Positions 50,215-57,519 of a DNA stretch of 64,000 nucleotides are shown here, in pieces. Made by a program: the position numbers and the translations under genes. The notes beneath the pieces were generated by a model. That model worked only from the letters and a program-made list of their open reading frames with translations, ran no database searches and was not told where the DNA came from. This DNA is from Streptacidiphilus rugosus AM-16 (lineage in GTDB: Bacteria > Actinomycetota > Actinomycetes > Streptomycetales > Streptomycetaceae), in the NCBI RefSeq assembly GCF_000744655.1, contig NZ_JQMJ01000004.1:3534001-3598000 (forward strand). The letters run 5' to 3'. The stretch's first letter is position 1, and each line of letters opens with the position of its first letter.

Positions 50215-50245
50215 CCGCCCCCGCTTCGAGATCAAGCGGGGGCGG
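50215..50245. promoter_or_regulatory. GC hairpin in the divergent promoter region
   Basis: A perfect 12-bp stem (CCGCCCCCGCTT / AAGCGGGGGCGG) with a 7-nt loop sits in the leader of the flavoprotein gene, 38 nt from its start on the minus strand. It could terminate, attenuate or bind a regulator. Confidence 0.45.
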
Positions 50246-50286
50246 AATGCTCTACTCCCAACGGCGGCCGGGAGTACCGTTCCAGA

Positions 50287-50296
50287 TGACTAGTCA
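50287..50296. promoter_or_regulatory. TGACTAGTCA palindrome, candidate operator
   Basis: A perfect 10-bp palindrome 14 bp before the regulator start codon. Likely autoregulatory site of the XRE/TPR protein. Confidence 0.4.
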
Positions 50297-50310
50297 GGAA
50301 CGGAGCCAGT

Positions 50311-51498
50311 ATGCCTCCTATGGACGAAGATCACATCGGACGGCGGATCGCGCACCTGCGCAAGCTGCGCCATCTCACCCAGCGAGGCCTCGCCGACCGC
50401 GCGCACATCTCGCTCGGCTACGTCCGGGCAATCGAACAGGGGACCAGGTCAGCGAGCCAAAGCACGCTCGGCACGATCGCCCGCGCGCTGTCCGCCTCAG
50501 TGGGTGACCTCCTCGGCCAGCCCTACCTCGTCGAGCTGCAGCAGGACCAGCTCGACGGCCTGATTCACCCGATCCGCGAAGCGCTCGACGTCTACGACCT
50601 CGGCGCAGACTCCGCGATCGAGCCGCGGCCGCTCGCCGATCTCGCCGCCGCCGGCGAGGAGGTCTGCAGGTCCATCCGCGCCACCGACCTCCGCGCCGCC
50701 GCAACCGAGCTCCCGGCGCTGATCGAAGAGCTCACAACCACGGCGCATCTCACCGAGACCGCGAGAGCCTGGGCCGCGCTGGCCACCGCCTACCGGTCCG
50801 CCCACGACGTCGCCACCAAGTTGGGGTTCCACGACCTCGCGTCCGTCGCTCTCGACCGGATGGCCTGGGCGGCGGAGCGCGCGAGCAACCCGGCCCTCGC
50901 CGGCCTGCGCCAGTACCTCCGCTCGCTCACCTACCTCCGCGCGGGCCAGTACCGGACCGGCCGGCGTCTCGCCGAGCTCGGACAGAAGACCGTGCTGCAG
51001 GCCGACCCGGGCAGCGAGCGCGACGCGGTCCAGGGCCAGTTGCACCTGGGCGCTTCCGTCCTCGCCGCGAGGGACCGCGACGAGGCCTCGGCGGCGGGCC
51101 ACATCGAGGAGGCGCGGATCCTGGCCCGGGCCACCGGCGAAGTGCCACGCATCCACTGGATGAGCTTCGGGCCCACAAACGTCGACGTGCACCACGCCAG
51201 CATCCTGATCGAGCAGGACCGCTACGCCCGGGCCCTCGATGTCGCCCGAGGCATCCGCGTGCCCGAGGACTGGGCAGCCTCGCGCGCGGCTCACCACCGC
51301 GCCGAGATCGCCCGCGCACTCCTGTGGACCGGGCGCGCCGACCAGGCCTTCACGCAGCTGCTGCAGGCCCGGCAGCTGGCCCCGCAGCAAACCCGCTACA
51401 GCCCGATGGTGCGTCAGACCGTCGCCGAGCTGGTCGCCACCCGGCGCGCCGCCCCCGACTCACTGGCCAACTACGCCCAGTGGCTCGGTGTCCGATAG
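50311..51498 (+). CDS. XRE-family regulator with a TPR-like C-terminal domain
   Basis: 395 aa. HTH at about 8-65 (RIAHLRKLRHLTQRGLADRA, then YVRAIEQGTRSASQSTLGTI). The remaining 300 residues are helical repeats in TPR style (WAALATAYRSAHDVATKLGF; ALDVARGIRVPEDWAASRAA). Such regulators are frequent in Streptomyces and usually sense a peptide or small molecule through the TPR part. ATG with ACGGAG. Divergent from the flavoprotein gene. Confidence 0.8.
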   Translation: MPPMDEDHIGRRIAHLRKLRHLTQRGLADRAHISLGYVRAIEQGTRSASQSTLGTIARALSASVGDLLGQPYLVELQQDQLDGLIHPIREALDVYDLGADSAIEPRPLADLAAAGEEVCRSIRATDLRAAATELPALIEELTTTAHLTETARAWAALATAYRSAHDVATKLGFHDLASVALDRMAWAAERASNPALAGLRQYLRSLTYLRAGQYRTGRRLAELGQKTVLQADPGSERDAVQGQLHLGASVLAARDRDEASAAGHIEEARILARATGEVPRIHWMSFGPTNVDVHHASILIEQDRYARALDVARGIRVPEDWAASRAAHHRAEIARALLWTGRADQAFTQLLQARQLAPQQTRYSPMVRQTVAELVATRRAAPDSLANYAQWLGVR

Positions 51499-51509
51499 CA
51501 CCCAGGGCG

Positions 51510-51529
51510 GTACCACAGATCTGTAGTAC
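51510..51529. promoter_or_regulatory. 20-bp near-perfect palindrome upstream of the right-end cassette
   Basis: GTACCACAGATCTGTAGTAC is self-complementary except for one base pair and directly abuts TTGACG (51530-51535), a good -35 candidate. It is the likely operator-promoter of the three genes that follow. Confidence 0.5.
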
Positions 51530-51592
51530 TTGACGCAGCGCGCTGCATCCACCCTGTGACTGTACGCACACAGCCGCAGGGAGATCACCGTG

Positions 51593-52000
51593 ATGACACG
51601 CTCCGGGCCTGCCTGGATGCCGCCACCCGGAACCATCAGCGCGCATCCGGCGGGCGAGGACTGGGACGCGATCGTCGTGCCGCAGACGCGCGGCCTCGAC
51701 GCTCTGCAGGTCCTCGACCACCGCACCGACCGCTACCCCGGCCCCGTGATCTGGGAGGTGAGCGCGCCCCAGGCGCGCCTGTACTTCCTGGTCCCCGCCG
51801 GCACTTCGGCGGAGTGGACGGTTGAGGGTACCCGGGCATGCGGGCGCGGCACGTTCATCGGCGTCCCCGGCCCCACCGTGATCGATCCGCCCGGGCCGCA
51901 CTGGCTGTGCCCGCCGGACCCTGACGACCCCGAGGGACTCGTCGACGCCGACGCCCTGCGAGACGCGCTGCTGCTCCTGGCGCCCGGGACCGCGGCATGA
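51593..52000 (+). CDS. Protein of unknown function in the right-end cassette
   Basis: 135 aa. IVVPQTRGLDALQVLDHRTD and LYFLVPAGTSAEWTVEGTRA with a Pro-rich C-terminal part (VIDPPGPHWLCPPDPDDPEG). It has the look of small proteins carried beside regulators in Streptomyces integrative elements (weakly reminiscent of primase-polymerase N-domains). GTG 51590 or ATG 51593; AGGGAGA precedes. ATGA overlap with the next gene. Confidence 0.6.
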   Translation: MTRSGPAWMPPPGTISAHPAGEDWDAIVVPQTRGLDALQVLDHRTDRYPGPVIWEVSAPQARLYFLVPAGTSAEWTVEGTRACGRGTFIGVPGPTVIDPPGPHWLCPPDPDDPEGLVDADALRDALLLLAPGTAA

Positions 52001-52170
52001 CCCCCACCCAGGACGACGCGGCCGCACCGCAGGCGGCGGATCCGGTCGTCGACCGCGCCGTGTGGCTGCGGCTGCGCGACGTCGCGCGCCGGGGCCAGCT
52101 TGAGTGGGAGGGCGCGGCACTCGTCGACGAGCTGCACGAGCTCTACCCGGCCTGGCGCGAGGAGTGGTGA
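51997..52170 (+). CDS. Small protein of unknown function in the right-end cassette
   Basis: 57 aa; acidic-basic, helical C-terminus (WLRLRDVARRGQLEWEGAAL, then VDELHELYPAWREEW). Start overlaps the previous stop (ATGA) and the next start is 1 nt after its stop, so all three are co-translated. Confidence 0.55.
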   Translation: MTPTQDDAAAPQAADPVVDRAVWLRLRDVARRGQLEWEGAALVDELHELYPAWREEW

Positions 52171-52171
52171 C

Positions 52172-52480
52172 GTGAGCGACAGTCAACCGCTTCCCAGCAT
52201 CATGGCCGAGATCGCGACGGCGCTGCCGTGGCCGCCGGCCGAGCCCACGGAAGACACCATCTGGTGCGCGCACTGCGATTTCCCGCTCAGCGCCACCGCG
52301 CATCACCGATGCTGCCTCGGCTACATCGTCGGCGCACCCGATCTGCCGCTGTGCTCCTGCCCGTGCAACGAGCCGCGGCGCCTGGCCGCAGCGCAGCGCC
52401 GCCCCGATCCCTTCTACGACCGGCCGCGCTGGTGGCAGGTACTGGAGGCCGACCGGACGACTGTGCGGCGCGGGACATGA
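52172..52480 (+). CDS. Small Cys-rich protein in the right-end cassette
   Basis: 102 aa from GTG 52172. CAHCDF, HHRCCLG and LCSCPCNEPRR could bind zinc; a tail with DRPRWWQVLEADR ends it. Function unknown. Confidence 0.55.
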   Translation: MSDSQPLPSIMAEIATALPWPPAEPTEDTIWCAHCDFPLSATAHHRCCLGYIVGAPDLPLCSCPCNEPRRLAAAQRRPDPFYDRPRWWQVLEADRTTVRRGT

Positions 52481-52514
52481 AGTTGACCATTGGGGGCACG
52501 CGCCGTCCGCGCGT

Positions 52515-52745
52515 TTGCGGACACCTCACCCTCGGAAGAGAGATGCCACCTGGCAGCTCGTCACACTTCCGCAGGCCGGTCCGTCAGAGACGCGGATACG
52601 TGCTCTGGTTGTCGGCCCTGGTGCCGCATGGACAGTTCCGGCCCTCGAAGATAGGGAGGCGCGCGCGATGGTCGCCACGATGCGCGCACGCGGCGTACAG
52701 CAGTCCTCCGACGCCCCCGCGGGCGGCCCCGGCTTACGCCGGTAG
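52515..52745 (+). CDS. Possible small gene at the right end
   Basis: 76 aa from TTG 52515, or a shorter version. Has ATWQLVTLPQAGPSETRIRA and REARAMVATMRARGV, which reads as a folded protein, but the start is weak and the 3' end overlaps the convergent XRE gene by 12 bp. Confidence 0.35.
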   Translation: MRTPHPRKRDATWQLVTLPQAGPSETRIRALVVGPGAAWTVPALEDREARAMVATMRARGVQQSSDAPAGGPGLRR

Positions 52746-53018
52746 TTCGCCGGCCGCCGGATCACCCTCGCGCTCGCTGGGCCGGTCGTCTGTGAAGAGC
52801 CAGGTGATAGGGACCTTGAGAGCCAGAGCGATGGCAATGATGTGGTCCACGCGGGTGCTGAACTGTCCGAGCTCGATCCTGTAGATCGTCTTGCGGCTCA
52901 GCCCCGTTTGCTCCGCGAGCGCCTCGGCCCGGACGTTCCGCCACGTGCGCAGCGTGCGGACCCGGCCGCCGATCGCGATGCGCTCCCGCACCACGCGGTC
53001 TGTCTGTTCCTGGTCCAC
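52734..53018 (-). CDS. XRE-family HTH protein near attR
   Basis: 94 aa. HTH with VRTLRTWRNVRAEALAEQTG, LSRKTIYRIELGQFSTRVDH and IIAIALALKVPI. It is leftward at the prophage end with an SOS-box-like site about 100 bp upstream, so it may act in induction or be a second immunity protein. GTG start at 53018; weak ribosome site. Confidence 0.7.
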   Translation of the reverse strand: MDQEQTDRVVRERIAIGGRVRTLRTWRNVRAEALAEQTGLSRKTIYRIELGQFSTRVDHIIAIALALKVPITWLFTDDRPSEREGDPAAGELPA

Positions 53019-53115
53019 CCTGTCACGTTGGGGTGATCATGGAACAGAATCAGCCCCAACAGGTTCCCGCTTGGTGATCACGGGGTATTGCCCGGACACC
53101 CAGCCCCCGCTACGT

Positions 53116-53131
53116 TCGAACATGTATTCGA
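53116..53131. promoter_or_regulatory. LexA/SOS-box-like site
   Basis: TCGAACATGTATTCGA matches the actinobacterial SOS box TCGAAC-N4-GTTCGA at 11 of 12 fixed positions. It lies in the non-coding 53019-53402 region upstream of the leftward XRE gene. GGTGATCA is also repeated nearby (53032 and 53073). Confidence 0.5.
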
Positions 53132-53193
53132 TCAGTTGCACACCCCACCCAAGATCGCGCGTTCGGGCTCAGAAGTGACCCCCCAGCCGGACG

Positions 53194-53240
53194 TGCAAGC
53201 GCCCCCGCCAGTTCGCCGCTGTCGGGGGCACTTTCTTGCA
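53194..53240. terminator. Compound hairpin near the prophage right end
   Basis: Outer arms TGCAAG / CTTGCA (53194-53199, 53235-53240) and inner arms GCCCCCG / CGGGGGC (53201-53207, 53223-53229). It could terminate rightward transcription at the prophage end. Confidence 0.5.
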
Positions 53241-53252
53241 GGTGGGAGGCTA

Positions 53253-53310
53253 GATCATTTGGGAGCGGAATGGGAGTGGATCTTGTGTATTGAGAGTGAG
53301 TTGATCTTGT
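53253..53310. other. Candidate integrase arm-binding repeats (attP arm)
   Basis: GATCATTTGGG at 53253-53263 is identical to 16031-16041 near attL, and GATCTTGT occurs at 53279 and 53303, 24 bp apart. Such directly repeated arm sites flank the core in tyrosine-integrase attP regions. Confidence 0.4.
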
Positions 53311-53343
53311 ACTCAGAGTGCGCGCAAAGTGCGCTCAAAAGTC

Positions 53344-53379
53344 AGGCCCAGCTCAGAGAACATGCTCTGAGCTGGGCCT
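53344..53379. terminator. Terminator downstream of tRNA-Arg supplied by the phage
   Basis: A 15-bp perfect stem (53344-53358 with 53365-53379), 6-nt loop, followed on the plus strand by TTT. It lies beyond the 3' end of the reconstituted tRNA and replaces the original terminator now stranded at attL. A second palindrome (AGGCCT-CAAA-AGGCCT) is adjacent. Confidence 0.7.
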
Positions 53380-53402
53380 TTAGGCCTCAAAAGGCCTGGT
53401 CA

Positions 53403-53456
53403 CTGCTGTGCCCCATGCAGGATTCGAACCTGCGACACCGGCTTTAGGAGAGCCGT
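53403..53456. other. attR (54-bp core)
   Basis: Identical to 15905-15958. It covers the 3' part of the intact tRNA-Arg(CCT) from the anticodon loop on, plus six flanking bases. Confidence 0.9.
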
Positions 53457-53481
53457 GCTCTATCCCCTGAGCTAATGAGGC
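53409..53481 (-). tRNA. tRNA-Arg (anticodon CCT)
   Basis: 73 nt without encoded CCA. The acceptor GCCTCAT pairs with ATGGGGC, T-arm GCAGG/CCTGC with TTCGAATC-type loop, and the anticodon arm is CGGCT-CTCCTAA-AGCCG, with CCT in the loop. It decodes AGG. Its 3' half comes from the phage attP, showing that integration preserves a functional tRNA. Confidence 0.95.
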
Positions 53482-53585
53482 AGCGGGTTGGACGAAGGAG
53501 TCCGTTTCCCCTGCTCAGCACCTGCGCGCTGGGCCTCCCCGGCCAGGCCGGGACGGCTCCGGACGCGCTGGTCCCGAACAAGGAC

Positions 53586-53591
53586 AGACTA
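53586..53591 (-). promoter_or_regulatory. Candidate -10 element of the tRNA-Arg promoter
   Basis: On the minus strand TAGTCT lies about 105 nt upstream of the tRNA 5' end. The spacing is long and no clear -35 was found. The remaining gap 53482-53683 shows nothing else. Confidence 0.2.
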
Positions 53592-53683
53592 GCGGATCAG
53601 TTGCCCCGGTCGCGGACCTTAGTCCAGGAGGGAATGGGCGACGAGCACCGGCCTGTCGCCTGACCTGCATTTTCATCCCGCGC

Positions 53684-55498
53684 TCAGCTCACCAGCGTGA
53701 TCACGGTGCCGAGGCCCTTGGGGCCCGTGTCGGCGTACAGGGTGACGTGCCCGTCGGCCCAGACGGTGAGCAGGTCGTCGGGGCGGCCGTTGCCGGTGTC
53801 GTCGCCGACCGTGGCGTCGGTCAGCGTCTGCCAGGTGGGGCCGGCCGGGGCGAGCGGTATCTCGGTGTGGGTGCCGGCGGTGTCGACGTCCGGGTAGAGG
53901 CCGAGTTCTCCGTCGGACCGGCGGACGACGAGGTCGAGGCCCTGGTCGCCGCCGAGGTCGCCGCCGGCGACGGTGCGGATGTCGGCCCAGACCGGGCCGG
54001 CGGCGATCAGCTGGATCTCGCCCGCCAGGGAGTGGGCCGCGAGCCGCGGGAACTCGCTGACGTGACCGTCGTCCCAGGTGACGACGAGGGCGTGGCCGGC
54101 GACTGCGACGGCCACCGCATGGGTCCATTGGGAGTGGGGTGCCGCGAGTTGGATCTCCCCGCCGATGCCGGCCGAGTCGACGTGGGTGTAGAGCGTGAGT
54201 TCGCCGTCCGACCAGCGCACCACCAGATCGGAGGCGGCGCTGCCTGAGGTGAACGCCCCGGCGGTGACGGAGACGACGTGGGTCCAGGTCGAGTTCGGGG
54301 CGAGGAGCCGCGTCTCGCCGGTGAAGTGGGCCTTGCCGTCGCCGCGGTAGAGGGTGACCTCGCCGTCGGACCAGACCGTGATCATGTCCTCGGCGCGGCC
54401 GTGGCCGGTGAAGTCCCCGGCCACCACCCGCCTGGCGTGCTGCCAGACGGCGCGGTCGCCCATCGAGTAGGCCGGAGGCGGCGGGGTAGGGCCGGTGTCG
54501 GCGGTGGCCTGCTGGTACAGGCTGAAGATCTGGTCGTCGTAGACCGGGCTGTAGGAGATCTCCTGGTACCGCGGGTCGTTCGGGTTGGCCAGGCCTCCGC
54601 CGTTGAGTCCGCCGACGTTGCCGATGATGTCGCCCGTCGCCCCGTTGAAGTTGATCATCCAGGGTCCGCCGGAGACCCCGTCCCAGAAGCCGCGGCAGTC
54701 GATCCGCAGCTGGGTCAGGCCCGCCCCGCCCAGGCGGGAGGTGGGCACGGTGCAGCGGATCGCCTGGTCCTTCGGGTCCTTGCTCTTCTCCGGGTAACCG
54801 ATCACGGTGACGGCGGGATTGGCGTACCCGGGGGTACGGGTCAGGGTGTTCCCGCCGGTGACGTCCTCCAGTTTCCGGCCGTTGAGATCCGCGACGACCC
54901 CGAAGGCGAAGTCCAGATTGGATCCGGCCCCGGTCGTCCCGTGTCCCGGCAGCGTGTAGCCGCGGGTGACCGCCCAGATCCCGAACGGCTCCGCCTTCCG
55001 GTCGTAGCCGGGGACGAAGGCGGCGCGGCCGTTGGGGCCCGGGCTGCAGTGTCCTGCGGTGAGGATCAGGTTCCTGCCCGGGCTGGTGACGACGCTGGCC
55101 GTGCAGTTGTGCGCGGCCTGGTCCTTGCCCAGGTAGTAGAGCGTGCCGACCGAAGGGACGCCGGCGAAGTGCTGGGCGGTCGGAACCGCGGCCCGCGCTC
55201 CCGGCCGGACGGCGGCGCGGTTCAGCGGAGCCGACGGGGGCGGCGGCGTGGCCCCGACGCTCTCCGGCACGGCAGTCGCCATGCGCTGGGGCGTCCAGAA
55301 CCTTTCGGCGTCGGCGCCGGTCCACCCGGCCCCGCCCCCGGCCCCCCACGGCGCACGCAGGGCCGTCGGCCCGGCCGACGGGTGGCCCGTGCGCGTGGGT
55401 GCGGGCGCGAGCGCGAAGACATCGGGGGTCGCGGGTGCGAGCGCCGCGAGGGCAAGACCCATGGTGACGGCGGCTCGGGCCGACCGGACGTAACGCAT
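53684..55498 (-). CDS. Secreted trypsin-like serine protease with C-terminal FG-GAP/VCBS-like repeats
   Basis: 604 aa. Signal peptide about 1-30. The S1-type protease has His in LTAGHC (about 146), Asp in SNLDFAFG (about 190) and Ser in DGVSGGPWM (about 270). From about residue 340, four or five beta-propeller-like repeats follow (VAGDFTGHGRAEDMITVWSD, ASDLVVRWSDGELTLY, LDLVVRRSDGELGLY, PDDLLTVWADGHVTLY), resembling FG-GAP/VCBS blades. Extracellular proteolysis; substrate unknown. ATG at 55498 with AAGGA. The longer frame to 56482 fuses it to antisense of the lipoprotein gene and is wrong. Confidence 0.85.
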   Translation of the reverse strand: MRYVRSARAAVTMGLALAALAPATPDVFALAPAPTRTGHPSAGPTALRAPWGAGGGAGWTGADAERFWTPQRMATAVPESVGATPPPPSAPLNRAAVRPGARAAVPTAQHFAGVPSVGTLYYLGKDQAAHNCTASVVTSPGRNLILTAGHCSPGPNGRAAFVPGYDRKAEPFGIWAVTRGYTLPGHGTTGAGSNLDFAFGVVADLNGRKLEDVTGGNTLTRTPGYANPAVTVIGYPEKSKDPKDQAIRCTVPTSRLGGAGLTQLRIDCRGFWDGVSGGPWMINFNGATGDIIGNVGGLNGGGLANPNDPRYQEISYSPVYDDQIFSLYQQATADTGPTPPPPAYSMGDRAVWQHARRVVAGDFTGHGRAEDMITVWSDGEVTLYRGDGKAHFTGETRLLAPNSTWTHVVSVTAGAFTSGSAASDLVVRWSDGELTLYTHVDSAGIGGEIQLAAPHSQWTHAVAVAVAGHALVVTWDDGHVSEFPRLAAHSLAGEIQLIAAGPVWADIRTVAGGDLGGDQGLDLVVRRSDGELGLYPDVDTAGTHTEIPLAPAGPTWQTLTDATVGDDTGNGRPDDLLTVWADGHVTLYADTGPKGLGTVITLVS

Positions 55499-55581
55499 CG
55501 ACAGTCCTTGTTCGGTGTTCGGGTTCGGCGGCGGAGCGCCTCGCGCGGCGGCCGGCCGCGGCGTGTCTCCGGGAACGGCGG

Positions 55582-56379
55582 TCAGCTCCGGGGCACCCTG
55601 CTGAGGTCGAAGGTCTGAGCGGCGGGAGGAACACGGAAGGCGACGGGCCTGCCGTAGTCGGTGAAGGACAGTCCGGGCCGGTCGCCCAACCGGATCGCGT
55701 AGGGGGTGCCCTCGGTCGCGATGTACGCCGTGTAGCTGCCCTTGCCCACGGTTTGGACCGCGACCACGTGGACGCCGCCGACGGTGGTCGGGCCCAGCTT
55801 CTGCGCGTTCTCGTCGCCCTCGTCGGGGATCGACAGCTCGAACGCGCCCCACCTGCACAGATCGCTGCTGTCGTCGCCGGGCGTATCGCCGGTCAGGTCG
55901 GCGAATCGGGGATCGTTGACCGGGCCCTTCAGGTACTTCCCGCTCAGCGTCGCCGCTGCCGCCGGGCCGAACTCCGCCGTGGCGAAGGCAGCGTCCGGCC
56001 TGACCCACATCGTCGTGCCCGAGGCGACCAACTCGGCGCTGCCGTGGCCCGCCAGCGTGACCTCGCCGACGCAGTGCCCACCGCGGTCCCAGGACAGGCG
56101 ACCCGACAGCGCGGCCTGAACGCGGCCGTACCGGTTCGGGTCGAAGCTGAAGGTCATCGTGAACGAGGACGCCGCGGCCCCCGCCTCCCGCGCCCGCTTC
56201 AGGATGTCCGGGCCCGACAGCGCAGCCGTCCCCGGCGCGGTCGCCGTCGCCGTCGCCGAGACGGAGGACCCCGCACCGACGCCGTGCCCCGGCGCGCCGC
56301 CGCTCGCACACCCCGTCAGCGCGACCGCCGTCGCGGCCGCGCAGGCCACCACGCCGGCCCGGACCCGCGAGGTCCGCAT
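55582..56379 (-). CDS. Putative lipoprotein, LppX/LprG-like
   Basis: 265 aa. Signal peptide and lipobox VALTGCAS (Cys about 23), then a Gly/Thr/Ala linker and a domain (DILKRAREAGAAASSFTMTF, YGRVQAALSGRLSWDRGGHC, TTMWVRPD) reminiscent of the LppX/LprAFG or Streptomyces DUF lipoproteins that carry lipids. ATG at 56379 after GGGGGA. Lies just upstream of the protease gene on the same strand (83-nt gap). Confidence 0.7.
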   Translation of the reverse strand: MRTSRVRAGVVACAAATAVALTGCASGGAPGHGVGAGSSVSATATATAPGTAALSGPDILKRAREAGAAASSFTMTFSFDPNRYGRVQAALSGRLSWDRGGHCVGEVTLAGHGSAELVASGTTMWVRPDAAFATAEFGPAAAATLSGKYLKGPVNDPRFADLTGDTPGDDSSDLCRWGAFELSIPDEGDENAQKLGPTTVGGVHVVAVQTVGKGSYTAYIATEGTPYAIRLGDRPGLSFTDYGRPVAFRVPPAAQTFDLSRVPRS

Positions 56380-56765
56380 GTGTTCCCCCATGTGCCTTGC
56401 CCGCCCGGGCCGGCGGTCTACCGGCGCGGGCACCGATGGTCGGCCTCGTACGGCCGGAACGAAGCGGTCCCCCCCCCGGCATGATGCCTGGTCACTCCCC
56501 TCGACCAGGCCGACCGACCGCGGGCTCAGACGCTACGGATCCCGACCCGGCACGGTCAATCCCGCCATTCGGCGGGGGCCGCCCCACCGACCGGCCACGG
56601 CCCCCGTCGGGCAGCGGACCGGCGCGGTTGGTCGCCCTTCCGGCCCAGGACGACCCTCCCCGCCCACACGGACCTCGCCCGGCGCCTCGCCTGCCGCTGA
56701 CGTCCACTCGGGGCGACGCTCCGCACACGCCGTCAGCAGCGTTACAGAACTGGCACGCTGAGGCC
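56380..56765. other. Non-coding divergent region between lipoprotein and AAC(2')-like genes
   Basis: 386 nt with no supported gene; the frames crossing it are GC-rich artefacts. GGCATGATGCC at 56477-56487 is a small palindrome. It should hold both divergent promoters, but I cannot place them. Confidence 0.5.
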
Positions 56766-57326
56766 ATGAAGGAGAACCGCGAGCCCCGCGCCGACCGGAT
56801 CGAGGTCCGTGTCGCGCACACCGCCGAACTGGACGCCCGCGATCTCGCCGAGGCGCGGGCGCTGCTGTACCGGGTCTTCGACGACATGGCCGAGGACGAC
56901 TGGGAGCACTCCCTCGGCGGCATGCACGCGCTGGTGCGGGAGGGCGGGCTCGTGGTGGCGCACGCGTCGGTGGTGCAGCGGCGGATGGTGCACCGGGGGC
57001 GGGCCTGGCGGGTCGGGTACGTCGAGGGCGTCGGCGTGGAGCGGCGGTTGCGGCGGCAGGGGTACGGCGCGGCGGTGATGGCGGCGCTGGAGGGGGTGAT
57101 CGCGCGCGGCTACGACTTCGGCGCGCTCGCGGCGACCGACGAGGCCATGGAGTTCTACGCCTCCCGCGGCTGGCGACGCTGGCAGGGCCCGACCTCGGCG
57201 CTCACGCCCGCCGGGATCGTCAGGACCGAGGACGCCGACGACTGCCTCTTCGTGCTTCAGGGAGACGCTCCGCTGGACCGGACCGGCGAGCTCACCTGCG
57301 ACTGGCGCGACGGCGACGTGTGGTGA
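56766..57326 (+). CDS. Aminoglycoside 2'-N-acetyltransferase-like protein (AAC(2')-I family)
   Basis: 186 aa, family length. Motifs typical of AAC(2')-I: DDWEHSLGGMHALV, RVGYVEGVGVERRLRRQGYG (acetyl-CoA loop), YASRGWRRWQGPTSALTPAG followed by IVRTEDADD, and the C-terminal ELTCDWRDGDVW. Enzymes of this family acetylate the 2'-amine of aminoglycosides such as gentamicin and tobramycin, but chromosomal actinobacterial copies may have another primary role. Resistance is not shown by sequence alone. ATG at 56766. Confidence 0.8.
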   Translation: MKENREPRADRIEVRVAHTAELDARDLAEARALLYRVFDDMAEDDWEHSLGGMHALVREGGLVVAHASVVQRRMVHRGRAWRVGYVEGVGVERRLRRQGYGAAVMAALEGVIARGYDFGALAATDEAMEFYASRGWRRWQGPTSALTPAGIVRTEDADDCLFVLQGDAPLDRTGELTCDWRDGDVW

Positions 57327-57519
57327 CGGTGGTCGTGCTGACGGACGGCCCGGGCGACGCCTCGCCCTCACCCGAACGGACCGGTTGGCGCAGCTGACCG
57401 AATTGAGACGCAGCCCTCACCAGCGGGCCGCTCCAGGACGCGTGTCCGTTCGCACGAAAAGCGCCCGGGTGACGGACACTCGTCAGACAGACGCGGGCGG
57501 CATGCGAGGAGGCGCGAGG

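Larger units (their letters stand above)
15905..53456. mobile_element. Prophage of a siphovirus-like temperate phage, integrated in tRNA-Arg(CCT)
   Basis: The element is flanked by an exact 54-bp direct repeat; excision between the copies would give a circle of about 37.5 kb. It carries integrase, repressor, replication, methyltransferase, HNH, terminase, portal, protease, capsid, adaptor, tail, tape-measure, lysin and holin-like genes in the usual order for HK97-type long-tailed phages. No frameshifted or truncated structural gene is visible, so it may be inducible. No phage-coded polymerase or helicase is evident, implying host replication machinery is used. Confidence 0.9.

Noticed and set aside
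53475-53663. 62-aa plus-strand frame after the tRNA
   Set aside because: It overlaps the tRNA promoter region, begins inside the tRNA and has no ribosome site or recognisable domain.
53684-56482. Single 932-aa frame joining protease and lipoprotein regions
   Set aside because: The frame passes through the lipoprotein gene out of register; the signal peptide and ribosome site at 55498 mark the true start.
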